64,000 bases of DNA from Arthrobacter sp. ISL-65 (GCF_018613795.1 NZ_JAGGPN010000020.1:271289-335288); one strand, 5' to 3'. Counted from the first letter of the stretch, positions 25,030 through 34,192 are shown. The notes: generated by a model not told the origin, from the sequence alone. Made by a program: numbers and translations.

Positions 25030-25767
25030 ATGGAAGCCGTCAATACTCCCGTCCAGTCAGAGAAGAGCAGGCGTCGGGTTCTCCTGAAGCTGTCCGGTGA
25101 AGTCTTCGGCGGCGGCAAGCTGGGCGTCGACCCGGACACCGTCCGCGCAGTAGCTAAGCAGATCGCTGCCGCCGTTCCCGACGTCGAGGTTGCCATCGTG
25201 GTTGGCGGCGGTAACTTCTTCCGGGGTGCCGAGCTGTCCCAGAGCGGCATGGACCGTTCGCGTGCCGACTACATGGGCATGCTGGGAACCGTTATGAACT
25301 GCCTCGCCCTGCAGGACTTCCTGGAGCAGGCCGGTGTTGAAACCCGGGTCCAGAGCGCCATCACCATGGGACAGGTGGCCGAGGCCTACATTCCGCGCCG
25401 CGCCATCCGCCACATGGAGAAAAACCGCGTGGTCATCTTCGGTGCGGGCGCAGGCCTGCCGTACTTCTCCACGGACACCGTGGCCGCCCAGCGTGCACTC
25501 GAGGTGCACGCCGACGTGGTGCTCATGGCCAAGAGTGGCGTGGACGGCGTGTACACCGCCGACCCGAAGAAGGACCCGAGCGCTGAGAAGTTGGAAAAGC
25601 TGAGCTACGACGACGCACTCCGCCGCGACATCCGCGTCATGGACCAGACCGCCATGACCATGTGCAAGGACAACAAGCTCTCCATGGTGGTGTTCGGCAT
25701 GGAAGGCGAAGGCAACGTCACGCGGGCCATCCGCGGCGAAAAGCTGGGAACACTGGTCACGCCCTAG
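25030..25767 (+). CDS. pyrH: Uridylate kinase (UMP kinase)
   Basis: A 245-residue bacterial UMP kinase of the amino-acid kinase fold that phosphorylates UMP to UDP. Visible motifs are [13 protein letters not shown] (ATP/phosphate loop), [53 protein letters not shown] and the C-terminal [21 protein letters not shown]. It has a hydrophilic N-terminal extension of about 13 residues. ATG 25030 follows AACCGGAAGGCACC, with GGAAGG as ribosome-binding site. It is expected to be allosterically controlled by GTP/UTP, as in the family. Confidence 0.98.
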   Translation: MEAVNTPVQSEKSRRRVLLKLSGEVFGGGKLGVDPDTVRAVAKQIAAAVPDVEVAIVVGGGNFFRGAELSQSGMDRSRADYMGMLGTVMNCLALQDFLEQAGVETRVQSAITMGQVAEAYIPRRAIRHMEKNRVVIFGAGAGLPYFSTDTVAAQRALEVHADVVLMAKSGVDGVYTADPKKDPSAEKLEKLSYDDALRRDIRVMDQTAMTMCKDNKLSMVVFGMEGEGNVTRAIRGEKLGTLVTP

Positions 25768-25789
25768 TTACAGCTAGGATATTTCTAGG

Positions 25790-25844
25790 ACGGTTCCGCC
25801 CATTGGGCGGGACCAGGATTGTGAAATGCCCCGGTTGGCCGGGG
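25790..25844 (+). promoter_or_regulatory. Two small hairpins between pyrH and frr
   Basis: GGTTCCGCCC-ATT-GGGCGGGACC (25790-25812, one G:U pair) and CCCCGG-TTGG-CCGGGG (25829-25844) lie upstream of the frr ribosome-binding site GAGGAGA. There is no T-run. They may modulate read-through or frr translation. Confidence 0.45.
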
Positions 25845-25866
25845 AACCAATTTCTGAGGAGAGACC

Positions 25867-26424
25867 GTGATCGAAGAAACCTTGCTCGAAGCCGGGGACA
25901 AGATGGACAAGGCTGTTGAGGTAGCCAAGGAAGACTTCGCCTCGATCCGGACGGGCCGCGCCACCCCCGGCCTGTACAACAAGGTCATGGTGGAGTACTA
26001 CGGGACCCCCACCCCGCTGCAGCAGCTGGCATCCTTCGCGGTTCCCGATGCCCGCACCATCCTCATCACCCCCTACGACAAGACCGCCCTGCGCGACATC
26101 GAGCGGGCACTGAGCGATTCCGAGGTCGGCGCCAACCCGTCCAACGACGGCAACGTCATCCGCATCACCATCCCGGAGCTGACGAAGGAACGCCGCAAGG
26201 AATACGTCAAGATCGTCAAGTCCAAGGGCGAGGACGCCAAGGTGTCCATCCGCAACATCCGGCGCAAGGCCAAGGAAACCCTGGACCGGCTTGTCAAGGA
26301 CGGCGAAGCCGGTGAGGACGAGGGCGCCCGCGGCGAAAAGGAACTCGACGTGATCACCAAGCAGCACGTCGACGGAATCGACGAGCTCCTCAAGCGCAAG
26401 GAAGCTGAGCTGCTCGAGGTCTGA
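25867..26424 (+). CDS. frr: Ribosome recycling factor
   Basis: A 185-residue RRF that with EF-G splits post-termination ribosomes. The two-domain protein shows [45 protein letters not shown] in the first helix and strands. [37 protein letters not shown] sits in the coiled-coil domain, and a C-terminal helix ends in [13 protein letters not shown]. The GTG at 25867 follows GAGGAGAGACC. Its TGA overlaps the cdsA ATG by one base. Confidence 0.98.
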   Translation: MIEETLLEAGDKMDKAVEVAKEDFASIRTGRATPGLYNKVMVEYYGTPTPLQQLASFAVPDARTILITPYDKTALRDIERALSDSEVGANPSNDGNVIRITIPELTKERRKEYVKIVKSKGEDAKVSIRNIRRKAKETLDRLVKDGEAGEDEGARGEKELDVITKQHVDGIDELLKRKEAELLEV

Positions 26425-27347
26425 TGGGCCAGGCACAGCAGGCCCCAGGTGTGCGGGCCCGAACACGGACCCGCCAACCAAGGCCAAACCCCACCCCTGG
26501 GGCCGGGCGCAACCTGCCGGCCGCAATCGCCGTGGGCTTGGCCATGCTCCTCGCGGTGCTCGGCGGGCTCCTCTTCCTGCCGCTTGGCTTTGTTGCCGTC
26601 GTCACTGCCTTCGCAGCCTTCGGCGTGTGGGAGGTCTTCCGCGCGCTCGAAGCGAACGGCACGCGCCTGCCCATCGTGCCAGTCATGGTGGGCACGGTGG
26701 CCATGCCGTTCTCGGCCTACTTCGGCGGGCTGGAAAGCCTGCTGTTCGCGATGCTCGCCAGCAGTGTGGCGGCGCTGCTGTGGCGGTCGGTGGAAAGCGC
26801 GACGGGTTCGGCCCGCAGCATTTTCGCCGGGGTTTTCACCCTGGCCTGGGTGCCCTTCCTGATCAGCTTTGCCGCGCTGCCGCTTCATGTGGAAGGCGGC
26901 GCCTCCCCGGTGGGGCCGTGGCCCGGCGGAACAGTGCCGGAGGGCGCGTGGCAGATCGTCATCCTGCTGCTCCTGGTGGTTTCCAACGACACGTTCGGTT
27001 ACCTCGTGGGCGCCCGGCTGGGCAAGCACCCCATGGCGCCAAAGATCAGCCCGAAGAAGTCCTGGGAGGGGTTCGCCGGGTCCATCGCGGGCGCCATGCT
27101 CGTCGGGATCCTGGCCAGCATCTTCCTGCTGAACAAGCCCTGGTGGGTGGGCGTCGTGCTGGCGATCGGCATGGTGGCGGCCGCCACCGCCGGAGACCTC
27201 GCCGAATCGATGGTCAAACGCGAACTCGGCGTCAAGGACATGAGCAGCATCCTGCCAGGACACGGCGGGGTGATGGACCGGCTGGATTCGATCGTGTTCG
27301 CGTCGCCGGTGGCCTTCATGCTGTTCGTCCTGTTTTCCGGGGCCTGA
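26424..27347 (+). CDS. cdsA: Phosphatidate cytidylyltransferase
   Basis: A 307-residue membrane enzyme that makes CDP-diacylglycerol from phosphatidate and CTP. Six to eight membrane segments precede the signature region VVSNDTFGYLVGARLGKHPMAPKISPKKSWEGFAGS and the C-terminal CDS motif KRELGVKDMSSILPGHGGVMDRLDS. The N-terminus has a basic, Pro-rich cytoplasmic tail of about 30 residues. It starts one base inside the frr stop. Its product feeds enzymes such as the CDP-alcohol phosphatidyltransferase encoded at 17676. Confidence 0.96.
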   Translation: MGQAQQAPGVRARTRTRQPRPNPTPGAGRNLPAAIAVGLAMLLAVLGGLLFLPLGFVAVVTAFAAFGVWEVFRALEANGTRLPIVPVMVGTVAMPFSAYFGGLESLLFAMLASSVAALLWRSVESATGSARSIFAGVFTLAWVPFLISFAALPLHVEGGASPVGPWPGGTVPEGAWQIVILLLLVVSNDTFGYLVGARLGKHPMAPKISPKKSWEGFAGSIAGAMLVGILASIFLLNKPWWVGVVLAIGMVAAATAGDLAESMVKRELGVKDMSSILPGHGGVMDRLDSIVFASPVAFMLFVLFSGA

Positions 27348-27466
27348 GTTTCCCCGGACTTGTTTTTCCCAGCAGGGGCTTCCCGGCAGGTGCCTCCGGC
27401 ACCCGGCCCTCCTCAACGCCCTAGAATAATGCGGTTACGACCCGCGGAAGAAGTATCGAAGGAAAC

Positions 27467-28054
27467 ATGGTGAGAGTGGACAGCAAGCGGCAGATTCCGG
27501 CGTCGTTCGAACGCGTGGCGCGGACGGACTACGGCTACAACGCCAAGCAGGTGGACCAGTTCCTGCAGCAGGCCCGCGTATCACTGGAGACGCCCGAAGC
27601 TGCCATCCACCCCGTCAAAAGCGCCGATGTCCGGTCCGTCTCCTTTGACCCCGTCAAGGGCGGATACTCGGCCATCGCCGTGGACGCCGCACTTGACCGG
27701 CTTGAAGACGCCTTCGCCCGCCGGGAACGGGACGACCTCATTGCCGAACGAGGCGAGGACGCCTGGCTCCGGCAGATCGGGCAGCTTTCCGGGACACTCC
27801 GCGGCCGCCTTCACCGGCCCGACGGCGAGAAGTTCCGTCGCCCGGTCAAGAAAAACGCACGCAGCTACAACACCAAAGATGTGGACGCCCTGTGCCGGGA
27901 CCTGATCGGCTACCTGGAACAGGACAAGCCCCTCAGCGTTGACAACGTGCGCCGGGCCGTCTTCCGGCCTGCCGCCGGCAAGGAGGGCTACGAGGAGACC
28001 CAGGTGGACGTCTTCCTCGACCGTGCCGTCGAGCTGATGGCCGCCATCGACTGA
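27467..28054 (+). CDS. DivIVA-domain protein with repeated DivIVA-like motifs
   Basis: A 195-residue protein with DivIVA-type (TIGR03544-like) motifs. FERVARTDYGYNAKQVDQFLQQAR (about 14-37), VSFDPVKGGYSAIAVDAALDRLEDAF (about 58-83), KNARSYNTKDVDALCRDLIGYL and VFRPAAGKEGYEETQVDVFLDRAVELM form four related F/Y-x-x-GY-x-x-x-x-V-D-x-x-L/F-x-x-x units. Unlike Wag31/DivIVA it has no long coiled-coil tail, so it is probably a small accessory to polar growth. TAGAAT upstream at about 27421 is a likely -10, so it has its own promoter. Confidence 0.82.
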   Translation: MVRVDSKRQIPASFERVARTDYGYNAKQVDQFLQQARVSLETPEAAIHPVKSADVRSVSFDPVKGGYSAIAVDAALDRLEDAFARRERDDLIAERGEDAWLRQIGQLSGTLRGRLHRPDGEKFRRPVKKNARSYNTKDVDALCRDLIGYLEQDKPLSVDNVRRAVFRPAAGKEGYEETQVDVFLDRAVELMAAID

Positions 28055-28085
28055 CGGCTTGGCCGCTCAGCGTTGGCTTGCCCGC

Positions 28086-29552
28086 TCAGCGTTCCGTAAC
28101 CAGCGGCCGCTCGGGCGTGTGCAGCCTGGTCATCACCCTGGTGATGGTCCGCGGCACCCGGGAACTGGTGGCACGCGACGTCAGGACCATCACGGTGAAG
28201 GCTGCCGGCACGCTCCATGCGGCGGGCTGTGCCAGCCACGGCGGCGTCCCCGCCATGCCGAGCACCGTCCCCGCCACCATGGCGCCGCCGCACAGCAGGC
28301 CGCCGGTCACCATCCCGGCGATCGCGCCGACGTCGGTCAGGCCCCGCCACCAAATGCCGAGCAGCAGGACCGGGCAGATCGTGGACGCAGTGAAGGCGAA
28401 GACCAGGCCCACGCTCCCGGCGAGGGCCAGTGAGTCCGTCATGAGCGCTAGGCCCAGCGGAACGATGATCGAGACCAGGGCCGCCACCCGGAAGCCGCGA
28501 ACACTGCCGCCGAGGACGTCCTGGCTGATCACACCGGCCAGCGAGACGACGAGCCCCGACGTTGTGGACAGGAAGGCGGCGAAGGCCCCTGCCACGACGA
28601 GCGCGGACAACAGGTCCCCGGCCGGGCCCCCGACGAGGCGGCCTGGAAGCAGCAGCACCAGGGCATCCGCCTGCCCCGCCCGTGCCAGGTCCGGGGCAAA
28701 CAGGCGCCCGGCCAGTCCGTACGCCGTCGGAAACAGATAGAAGACAGACAGCAGGCCCAGCACGATCAGCGTGGTCCGGCGCGCCGAGTGCCCGTCGGGA
28801 TTGGTGTAGAAGCGGACCAGGACATGCGGCAGTCCCAGCGTTCCGAACAGCAGGGCAACGAGCAGCGAGATGCTCTGGTAGGGGCTGGCCGGGGCCGCCC
28901 CACCCGGGTTCGTGGCCACTGCCGCGAGGGCTGGAGCGCCATCCTCCGCCAGGACCAGCAAAATGAAGATGAGGGGCACGGCCAGTGCCGTGAGCTTCAG
29001 CCAGAACTGGAAGGCCTGGACGAACGTGATGGAGCGCATGCCGCCGGCCACCACGGTGAGGCACACCACCACCACGACGGCGGTCGAGCCGGCCCAGGAC
29101 GGCAGGCCGGTGGTGGTCCGGATGGTGAGGGCAGCGCCGTGCAGCTGCGGGACGATGTAAAGCCAGCCCACCATGACCACAGCAAGGCTGGTGACACGGC
29201 GCACGGCCCGCGAATCGAGCCTGGCTTCGGTGAAATCGGGGATGGTGTAAGCACCGGAGCGCCGCAGCGGCGCGGCCACAAACAGCAGAAGCATCAGGTA
29301 CCCGGCGGTGTAGCCCACGGGGTACCACAGGGCATCCGTGCCGGACAGCAGGATCAGGCCGGCCACGCCCAGGAAACTCGCGGCGGAGAGATACTCCCCG
29401 CCGATCGCCGACGCGTTCCACCAGGGTGGCACGGTCCGGGAGGCGACATAGAAGTCACCGGTGGTGCGGGAGATCCGTAGTCCGTAGAAGCCGATCACCG
29501 CCGTCGCCACGGAAACGGCGGCCACCGCCGCGATGCCCACTGCCGGATTCAC
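28086..29552 (-). CDS. Sodium/solute symporter (SSS family)
   Basis: A 488-residue symporter with about 13 membrane segments. It shows the SSS hallmarks GDFYVASRTVPPWWNASAIGGEYLSAASFLG in the first helices, YTIPDFTEARLDSRAVRRVT, and FAAFLSTTSGLVVSLAGVISQD in the second half. Related proteins carry acetate, pyruvate or other monocarboxylates. It is last in a leftward operon with a small two-segment membrane protein, a LytTR regulator and a LytS-type kinase. A second, divergent DUF485/ActP symporter lies 2.5 kb away, so two related carriers flank one sensor system. Confidence 0.9.
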   Translation of the reverse strand: MNPAVGIAAVAAVSVATAVIGFYGLRISRTTGDFYVASRTVPPWWNASAIGGEYLSAASFLGVAGLILLSGTDALWYPVGYTAGYLMLLLFVAAPLRRSGAYTIPDFTEARLDSRAVRRVTSLAVVMVGWLYIVPQLHGAALTIRTTTGLPSWAGSTAVVVVVCLTVVAGGMRSITFVQAFQFWLKLTALAVPLIFILLVLAEDGAPALAAVATNPGGAAPASPYQSISLLVALLFGTLGLPHVLVRFYTNPDGHSARRTTLIVLGLLSVFYLFPTAYGLAGRLFAPDLARAGQADALVLLLPGRLVGGPAGDLLSALVVAGAFAAFLSTTSGLVVSLAGVISQDVLGGSVRGFRVAALVSIIVPLGLALMTDSLALAGSVGLVFAFTASTICPVLLLGIWWRGLTDVGAIAGMVTGGLLCGGAMVAGTVLGMAGTPPWLAQPAAWSVPAAFTVMVLTSRATSSRVPRTITRVMTRLHTPERPLVTER

Positions 29553-29574
29553 TGGAGGGTCACTTTCCGGAGCA

Positions 29575-29937
29575 TTACTTTCCCCCGGCGAGGTCGCGGT
29601 AACGGGCTTCGTTCCGTGCCGCGCTGCGGATGTACAGCCACGCGCTGATCCCGGTCACGGGGTAGATCCCGGCGCCCAGCAGGAGCCAGTCGAACGGGAT
29701 CCCCGCAATCCGGGTTTGCGCCAGCCCCGGTGTGGCGGCAAGCAGCAGCGGAAAGGCGCCGAGGATCAGCAGGAAGCCGCCGGCCACCACAAGGGCAAGC
29801 CGGAGCTGGGAGCGGATCAGCGAGCGGACGAACACCTGGCCGACGGCCGAGTCCTCGGCGGACTCGCGCGGCTCGGCCGAGGAGTCGGCCAAACTGCGGG
29901 ACGCCGAACGGGGCGCCGTGACCCTGACGCGCGTCAT
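29575..29937 (-). CDS. Small two-segment membrane protein associated with the symporter
   Basis: A 120-residue protein with a polar, Ser/Glu-rich N-terminus of about 35 residues and two membrane segments (LALVVAGGFLLILGAFPLLLA and FDWLLLGAGIYPVTGISAWLYI). A short basic end follows (RSAARNEARYRDLAGGK). This topology matches the small subunits (DUF485-like) that accompany SSS carriers, though sequence similarity is not obvious. It overlaps the response regulator stop by 4 bp and precedes the symporter by 22 bp. Confidence 0.75.
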   Translation of the reverse strand: MTRVRVTAPRSASRSLADSSAEPRESAEDSAVGQVFVRSLIRSQLRLALVVAGGFLLILGAFPLLLAATPGLAQTRIAGIPFDWLLLGAGIYPVTGISAWLYIRSAARNEARYRDLAGGK

Positions 29938-30656
29938 GGCTGCGGCCGGATCCTGGTTGCCTCAAGCTTCTCGCGGACGGCCGGCAGGTGCCGCCGGCTG
30001 ATCGGCAGTTCGGCGTCCTCGACCGAGACGCTGGGGCGGACCGCGGCGAGCTTGAGGTGGGAGACGTGGGCGAGGGCCACCAGATAGGACCGGTGGGTGC
30101 GGATGAAGCCCGCGTCCGCCCACTGCTGTTCCAGGTCGGCGAGGGGAACCCGGATCAGGTAGCTGGCATCGGCGGTGTGGAGGCGGGCATAGTCACCCTG
30201 CGCCTGGACGTACGTGACGTCGTCACGCCGGATCATCCTGGTGGTGCCGCCCTGGTCCACGGTAATCATCTCTGGCGTGGCACCGCCGCCGTCGCGGATC
30301 AGTTCACTGATCCGGCCCACGGAGCGGGCCAGCCGCTCGGCCCGGACGGGCTTCAGGAGATAGTCAACGGCCGCAAGCTCGAATGCCTCCAGCGCGCAGT
30401 CCTCGTCGGCTGTCACGAAAACGACGGCGGGCGGGCGGCTGCTGCGGGAAATGGCCCGGGCGATGTCCAGGCCGGACACCGCCGGCATGTGAATGTCCAG
30501 GAAGACGGCGTCCACGGCCTCGGCTTCGAGGACACGCAACGCTTCGGCGCCGGAGGAGGCGCGCAGTATGGTGCCGATCCTCTCGTCGCGGCCCAGGAGG
30601 AAGGCAAGCTCCTCAACTGCCGGCAGCTCGTCGTCGGCGACGAGAACGTTAATCAT
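29934..30656 (-). CDS. LytTR-family response regulator
   Basis: A 240-residue response regulator. The receiver domain (1-115) has the acidic pair in VLVADDELPA, the phospho-acceptor Asp in VDAVFLDIHMPAVSGLDIA, Thr in VFVTADE and Lys in YLLKPVRAERL. The C-terminal LytTR DNA-binding domain (about 135-235) has DVTYVQAQGDYARLHTADASYLIR and FIRTHRSYLVALAHV. LytTR proteins bind direct repeats near target promoters. The partner is the kinase directly upstream (60-bp gap). Likely targets are the flanking symporter genes. Confidence 0.94.
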   Translation of the reverse strand: MINVLVADDELPAVEELAFLLGRDERIGTILRASSGAEALRVLEAEAVDAVFLDIHMPAVSGLDIARAISRSSRPPAVVFVTADEDCALEAFELAAVDYLLKPVRAERLARSVGRISELIRDGGGATPEMITVDQGGTTRMIRRDDVTYVQAQGDYARLHTADASYLIRVPLADLEQQWADAGFIRTHRSYLVALAHVSHLKLAAVRPSVSVEDAELPISRRHLPAVREKLEATRIRPQP

Positions 30657-30716
30657 GGTCCTAGGTTATCTTTCGGGCCCGCTGCTTCGGCCAAAACTCG
30701 TCAGGCATCAGCATAT

Positions 30717-31913
30717 TTAGGCATCGTGGTCCGGCTGCGACTTCGGGACCCGCATGGTGATGAGCGTGCCCTCGCCGGGAGCCGTCTCGATCACCAGTCC
30801 GTGATCGTCGCCGTACACCTGCCGGAGCCGGGCATCGACGTTCCGCAGGCCCACGTGCTCACCGTCCACGTGGCCGGCCAGCATGGACTGCAGCTGCACC
30901 GGATCCATGCCCACGCCGTCGTCCTCGATGGTGACCTCCGCGAACGCGCCCGAATCGTTGGCTGAGATGGTGATGTGGCCTGGACCCTCCTTCGCCTCCA
31001 GGCCGTGCCGGACCGCATTCTCCACGAGCGGCTGCAGGCTCAAAAACGGGATCACCGTGCTCAGCACCTCCGGGGCGATCCGCAGGCTGACCTGCACCCG
31101 TTCCCCGAACCGGGCCCGCTCCAGCAGCAGGTACCTATCGATGCACCGCAGCTCCTCGGCCAGCGTGGTGAAGTCGCCGTGCCGCCGGAACGAGTACCGG
31201 GTGAAGTCCGCGAACTCCACCACGAGTTCGCGCGCCCGGGCCGGATCGGTGTTGATGAAGGAGGCGATGGCGTTCAGCGAATTGTAGATGAAGTGCGGGC
31301 TGATCTGGGCGCGGAGGGCCCGCACCTCCGCCTCCATCAGGAGCGTCCGGGAGGCGTCCAGCTCGGCCAGCTCCACCTGTGCGGCCACCCAGTCGGCCAC
31401 TTCGGTGGTGGCGCGCACCAGCCCTGCGCCCGCCTGCGGTGCGAAGGCCGCCACAGCTCCCACCACGCGTGCGCCGGACCGGACGGGGGCCACGACGGCG
31501 GCGGCGACGGATCCGGACTTGGGGGAGTGGAGCTGCAGGTCGGCGGCGTTGAACACCTGGGTCCTGCCGCTGGAGAGCACGTCCGCGGCGAGCGCCATCA
31601 GACCGGGACGCAGCTCCTCGGCGGTCCCGTCCCAGGCCAGTACGCCGGATACATCCAGAATGGCCAGCGCGTCACAGCCAAGCAGGGCCCGCAGCTGGCG
31701 GCTTGCCTTGGCGGCACCCGCGGGGTTCAAACCCGTCCGCAGGTGCCGTCCGGCTTTCGACGCGGCGTGGAGGGTGTTGTAGGTGGCCCGCTCGGCGTCG
31801 GTGCCCAGCTCGCGGAAGGAGCGCAGCACCTTGAGTCCGACGGCGACGACGACGGCCACCGCGAGCGCGATGAGGGCCACGGCGGCCGCGGAACAGAGAG
31901 GGGAGTCCGGCAT
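30717..31913 (-). CDS. LytS-type sensor histidine kinase
   Basis: A 398-residue sensor kinase. One N-terminal membrane segment (about 5-29) is followed by a GAF-like domain (about 65-205; CDALAILDVSGVLAWDG, APVRSGARVVGAVAAFAP). The His-kinase block RAQISPHFIYNSLNAIASFI contains the phospho-accepting His, and the ATPase domain has PLVENAVRHGL and EDDGVGMD. Unlike LytS/BtsS it has a single membrane pass rather than a multi-helix sensor, so sensing is probably cytoplasmic through GAF. The ATG at 31913 is preferred because TACGCT lies exactly six bases upstream, a leaderless promoter layout. Confidence 0.92.
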   Translation of the reverse strand: MPDSPLCSAAAVALIALAVAVVVAVGLKVLRSFRELGTDAERATYNTLHAASKAGRHLRTGLNPAGAAKASRQLRALLGCDALAILDVSGVLAWDGTAEELRPGLMALAADVLSSGRTQVFNAADLQLHSPKSGSVAAAVVAPVRSGARVVGAVAAFAPQAGAGLVRATTEVADWVAAQVELAELDASRTLLMEAEVRALRAQISPHFIYNSLNAIASFINTDPARARELVVEFADFTRYSFRRHGDFTTLAEELRCIDRYLLLERARFGERVQVSLRIAPEVLSTVIPFLSLQPLVENAVRHGLEAKEGPGHITISANDSGAFAEVTIEDDGVGMDPVQLQSMLAGHVDGEHVGLRNVDARLRQVYGDDHGLVIETAPGEGTLITMRVPKSQPDHDA

Positions 31914-31925
31914 GCTGCCAGCGTA
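31908..31925 (-). promoter_or_regulatory. Leaderless promoter of the LytS-type kinase
   Basis: On the minus strand TACGCT-GGCAGC-ATG occurs, a -10 hexamer followed by six bases and then the start codon, with no Shine-Dalgarno. The same TACGCT plus six bases plus start occurs at the kinase-like gene starting at 62818. Confidence 0.5.
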
Positions 31926-32009
31926 GCGCGTGCCGTTTGGCGCAGCAGCGACGCCGTTGGCCGACCGGCACCGCGCAACCACTGGTATATCGGCCCCACC
32001 ACGGCGCAC

Positions 32010-32025
32010 AGTGATGGCAGTCACA
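32010..32025. promoter_or_regulatory. Possible Crp/GlxR-type site before the DUF485-actP pair
   Basis: AGTGA-TGGCAG-TCACA matches the TGTGA-N6-TCACA consensus at nine of ten positions. It lies in the divergent intergenic region, 67 bp before the DUF485 start. Acetate symporters are often cAMP-receptor controlled. One-mismatch matches are expected about once or twice in a window this size, so this is tentative. Confidence 0.35.
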
Positions 32026-32076
32026 TTGGCTGGTGAAGTGCGGCCGTGTGCGAGTCAGTCTCAACGAGGAGGAATG

Positions 32077-32460
32077 ATGGGTAACGATGCCCGAACCCCG
32101 GCCGCGGCGGCGTCCGCGGACTTCGAGGAAGTCCAGGCCACGCAGCAGTTCCAGGAACTGCGCAAGCGCCACCGTAGCTTTGTGTTCCCCATGGCTATCG
32201 CGTTTCTGCTCTGGTACTTCGCGTACGTCATCCTCGCCGCCTACGCCGTGGACTTCATGTCCACCAAGGTGTGGGGCAACATCAACGTCGGCATCATCAT
32301 GGGGCTGCTGCAGTTCGTGACCACCTTCGCCATCACCGGCTGGTACGTCAGCTACTCGAACAGGCGCCTGGACCCGATCGCCGCGGACATCCGGCACGGC
32401 ATTGAAGGCCACGAGTATGACAAGTCCGGCAGCAGCGGACAGGGCGGAGGAGCAAAATGA
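32077..32460 (+). CDS. DUF485 membrane protein (small partner of ActP)
   Basis: A 127-residue protein of the DUF485 (YjcH) family. The conserved region FQELRKRHRSFVFPMAIAFLLWYFAYVILAAYAVDFM leads into two membrane segments with the loop VWGNINVGIIMGLLQFVTTF. A C-terminal Ser/Gly tail follows. DUF485 proteins are encoded just before acetate permease ActP. Of the two adjacent ATGs (32074, 32077) the second has better spacing to GAGGAGGA. Its TGA overlaps the actP ATG (ATGA). Confidence 0.93.
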   Translation: MGNDARTPAAAASADFEEVQATQQFQELRKRHRSFVFPMAIAFLLWYFAYVILAAYAVDFMSTKVWGNINVGIIMGLLQFVTTFAITGWYVSYSNRRLDPIAADIRHGIEGHEYDKSGSSGQGGGAK

Positions 32461-34073
32461 TCACCATTCCCGCAGCGGTTGACGTCGCCGCACTCAAGGA
32501 CACCACGCTGCTGAACATGGGCATTTTCGCCCTGTTCGTCGCCGTCACCATGGTCATCGTTCTCCGGGCCAGCCGGAACAACAAGACGGCCGCCGATTAC
32601 TATGCCGCCGGCCGTTCCTTCACCGGCTCGCAGAACGGCACCGCCATCGCGGGCGACTACCTGTCGGCGGCCTCCTTCCTGGGCATCACCGGCGCCATCG
32701 CCATCAACGGCTACGACGGCTTCATGTACTCCATTGGCTTCCTGGTCGCCTGGCTAGTGGCGCTCCTGCTGGTGGCGGAGCTGCTCCGGAACACGGGCAA
32801 GTACACCATGGCCGACGTCCTGTCGTTCCGCCTTCGGCAGCGTCCGGTCCGCATCGCGGCCGCCATCTCCACCCTGGCCGTCTGTTTCTTTTACCTCCTG
32901 GCCCAGATGGCCGGCGCCGGAAGCCTGATCTCGCTGCTGCTGGGCATCAGCGACTGGGGCGGACAGGCCCTGGTGATCATCGTCGTCGGCGCGCTGATGA
33001 TCATGTATGTCCTGATTGGCGGCATGAAGGGCACCACCTGGGTGCAGATCATCAAAGCCTGCCTGCTCATCGCCGGTGCCGCCGTCATGACACTCTGGGT
33101 CCTGGCCATCTACGGGTTCAACCTCTCCAGCCTGCTGGGCGGCGCGGCCGAGGCGGCGAACAACCCTGCCGTGCTCAACCCCGGCCTGCAGTATGGCAAG
33201 ACAGAAACGTCCAAGCTGGACTTCATGTCCCTGGCCCTGGCCCTGGTGCTTGGTACGGCCGCCCTGCCGCACGTGCTGATGCGCTTCTATACGGTGCCCA
33301 CCGCCAAGGAAGCCCGCAAGTCGGTCGTGTGGTCCATTGGGCTGATCGGGTTGTTCTATATCTTCACGCTGGTCCTCGGCTATGGTGCCGCTGCCTTGGT
33401 GGGGGCGGATACCATCAAGGGCGCCCCCGGCGGCGTCAACTCGGCAGCGCCGCTGTTGGCGTTCCACCTGGGTGGCCCGTTGCTGCTGGGCTTCATCTCG
33501 GCCGTGGCTTTCGCCACGATCCTCGCCGTGGTTGCCGGGCTCACGATCACCGCCGCCGCCTCGTTCGCCCATGACATCTATGCCAACGTCATCGCGAAGG
33601 GAAAGGCCGACGCCGATACTGAAGTTAAGGTGGCCCGCCGCACCGTGATCGTCATTGGCATTCTCGCGATCCTGGGCGGGATCTTTGCCAACGGCCAGAA
33701 CGTGGCCTTCCTGGTGGCGCTGGCGTTCGCCGTGGCCGCCTCGGCCAACCTGCCCACCATCATCTACTCCCTGTTCTGGCGCCGGTTCACCACACAGGGT
33801 GCGGTCTGGAGCATGTACGGCGGGCTCGCATCGGCCATTATCCTGATCGCGCTGTCACCTGTGGTGTCGGGCGGCGCGACCTCCATGATCAAGGGCGCCA
33901 ACTTCGCCGTCTTCCCGCTGAGCAACCCGGGCATCGTGTCCATCCCGCTGGCCTTCCTGCTGGGCTGGCTCGGCACGGTCCTGGACAAGAGGCAGGAGGA
34001 CCCCAGCAAGCAGGCCGAGATGGAAGTCCGGTCGCTTACCGGGGTGGGCGCCGAGAAGGCCGTGGAGCACTAG
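32457..34073 (+). CDS. actP: Cation/acetate symporter ActP-like
   Basis: A 538-residue SSS-family carrier with about 13 membrane segments. Diagnostic stretches are ADYYAAGRSFTGSQNGTAIAGDYLSAASFLGITG, YTMADVLSFRLRQRPVRIAAAISTL, LPHVLMRFYTVPTAKEARKSV and VVAGLTITAAASFAHDIYAN, all typical of ActP/MctC monocarboxylate importers. It is translationally coupled to DUF485, as in the acs-yjcH-actP arrangement, but acs is not here. It is divergent from the LytS/LytTR operon, which suggests regulation by that system. A strong terminator follows. Confidence 0.93.
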   Translation: MITIPAAVDVAALKDTTLLNMGIFALFVAVTMVIVLRASRNNKTAADYYAAGRSFTGSQNGTAIAGDYLSAASFLGITGAIAINGYDGFMYSIGFLVAWLVALLLVAELLRNTGKYTMADVLSFRLRQRPVRIAAAISTLAVCFFYLLAQMAGAGSLISLLLGISDWGGQALVIIVVGALMIMYVLIGGMKGTTWVQIIKACLLIAGAAVMTLWVLAIYGFNLSSLLGGAAEAANNPAVLNPGLQYGKTETSKLDFMSLALALVLGTAALPHVLMRFYTVPTAKEARKSVVWSIGLIGLFYIFTLVLGYGAAALVGADTIKGAPGGVNSAAPLLAFHLGGPLLLGFISAVAFATILAVVAGLTITAAASFAHDIYANVIAKGKADADTEVKVARRTVIVIGILAILGGIFANGQNVAFLVALAFAVAASANLPTIIYSLFWRRFTTQGAVWSMYGGLASAIILIALSPVVSGGATSMIKGANFAVFPLSNPGIVSIPLAFLLGWLGTVLDKRQEDPSKQAEMEVRSLTGVGAEKAVEH

Positions 34074-34124
34074 CCGCTTTCGGTTCGTTCAAACGCCGTC
34101 TTCGGAAAGCCCAAGGAGATCAGG

Positions 34125-34165
34125 CAGGAGCCCCCGCGCCGTGCGCGGGGGCTCCTGACGTGTTT
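34125..34165 (+). terminator. Terminator after actP
   Basis: A 15-bp perfect stem CAGGAGCCCCCGCGC / GCGCGGGGGCTCCTG with loop CGT, followed after four bases by TTTT. It lies between convergent genes. Confidence 0.88.
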
Positions 34166-34192
34166 TCGCCGCTGCCTGGTGGGGCCTGCTAC

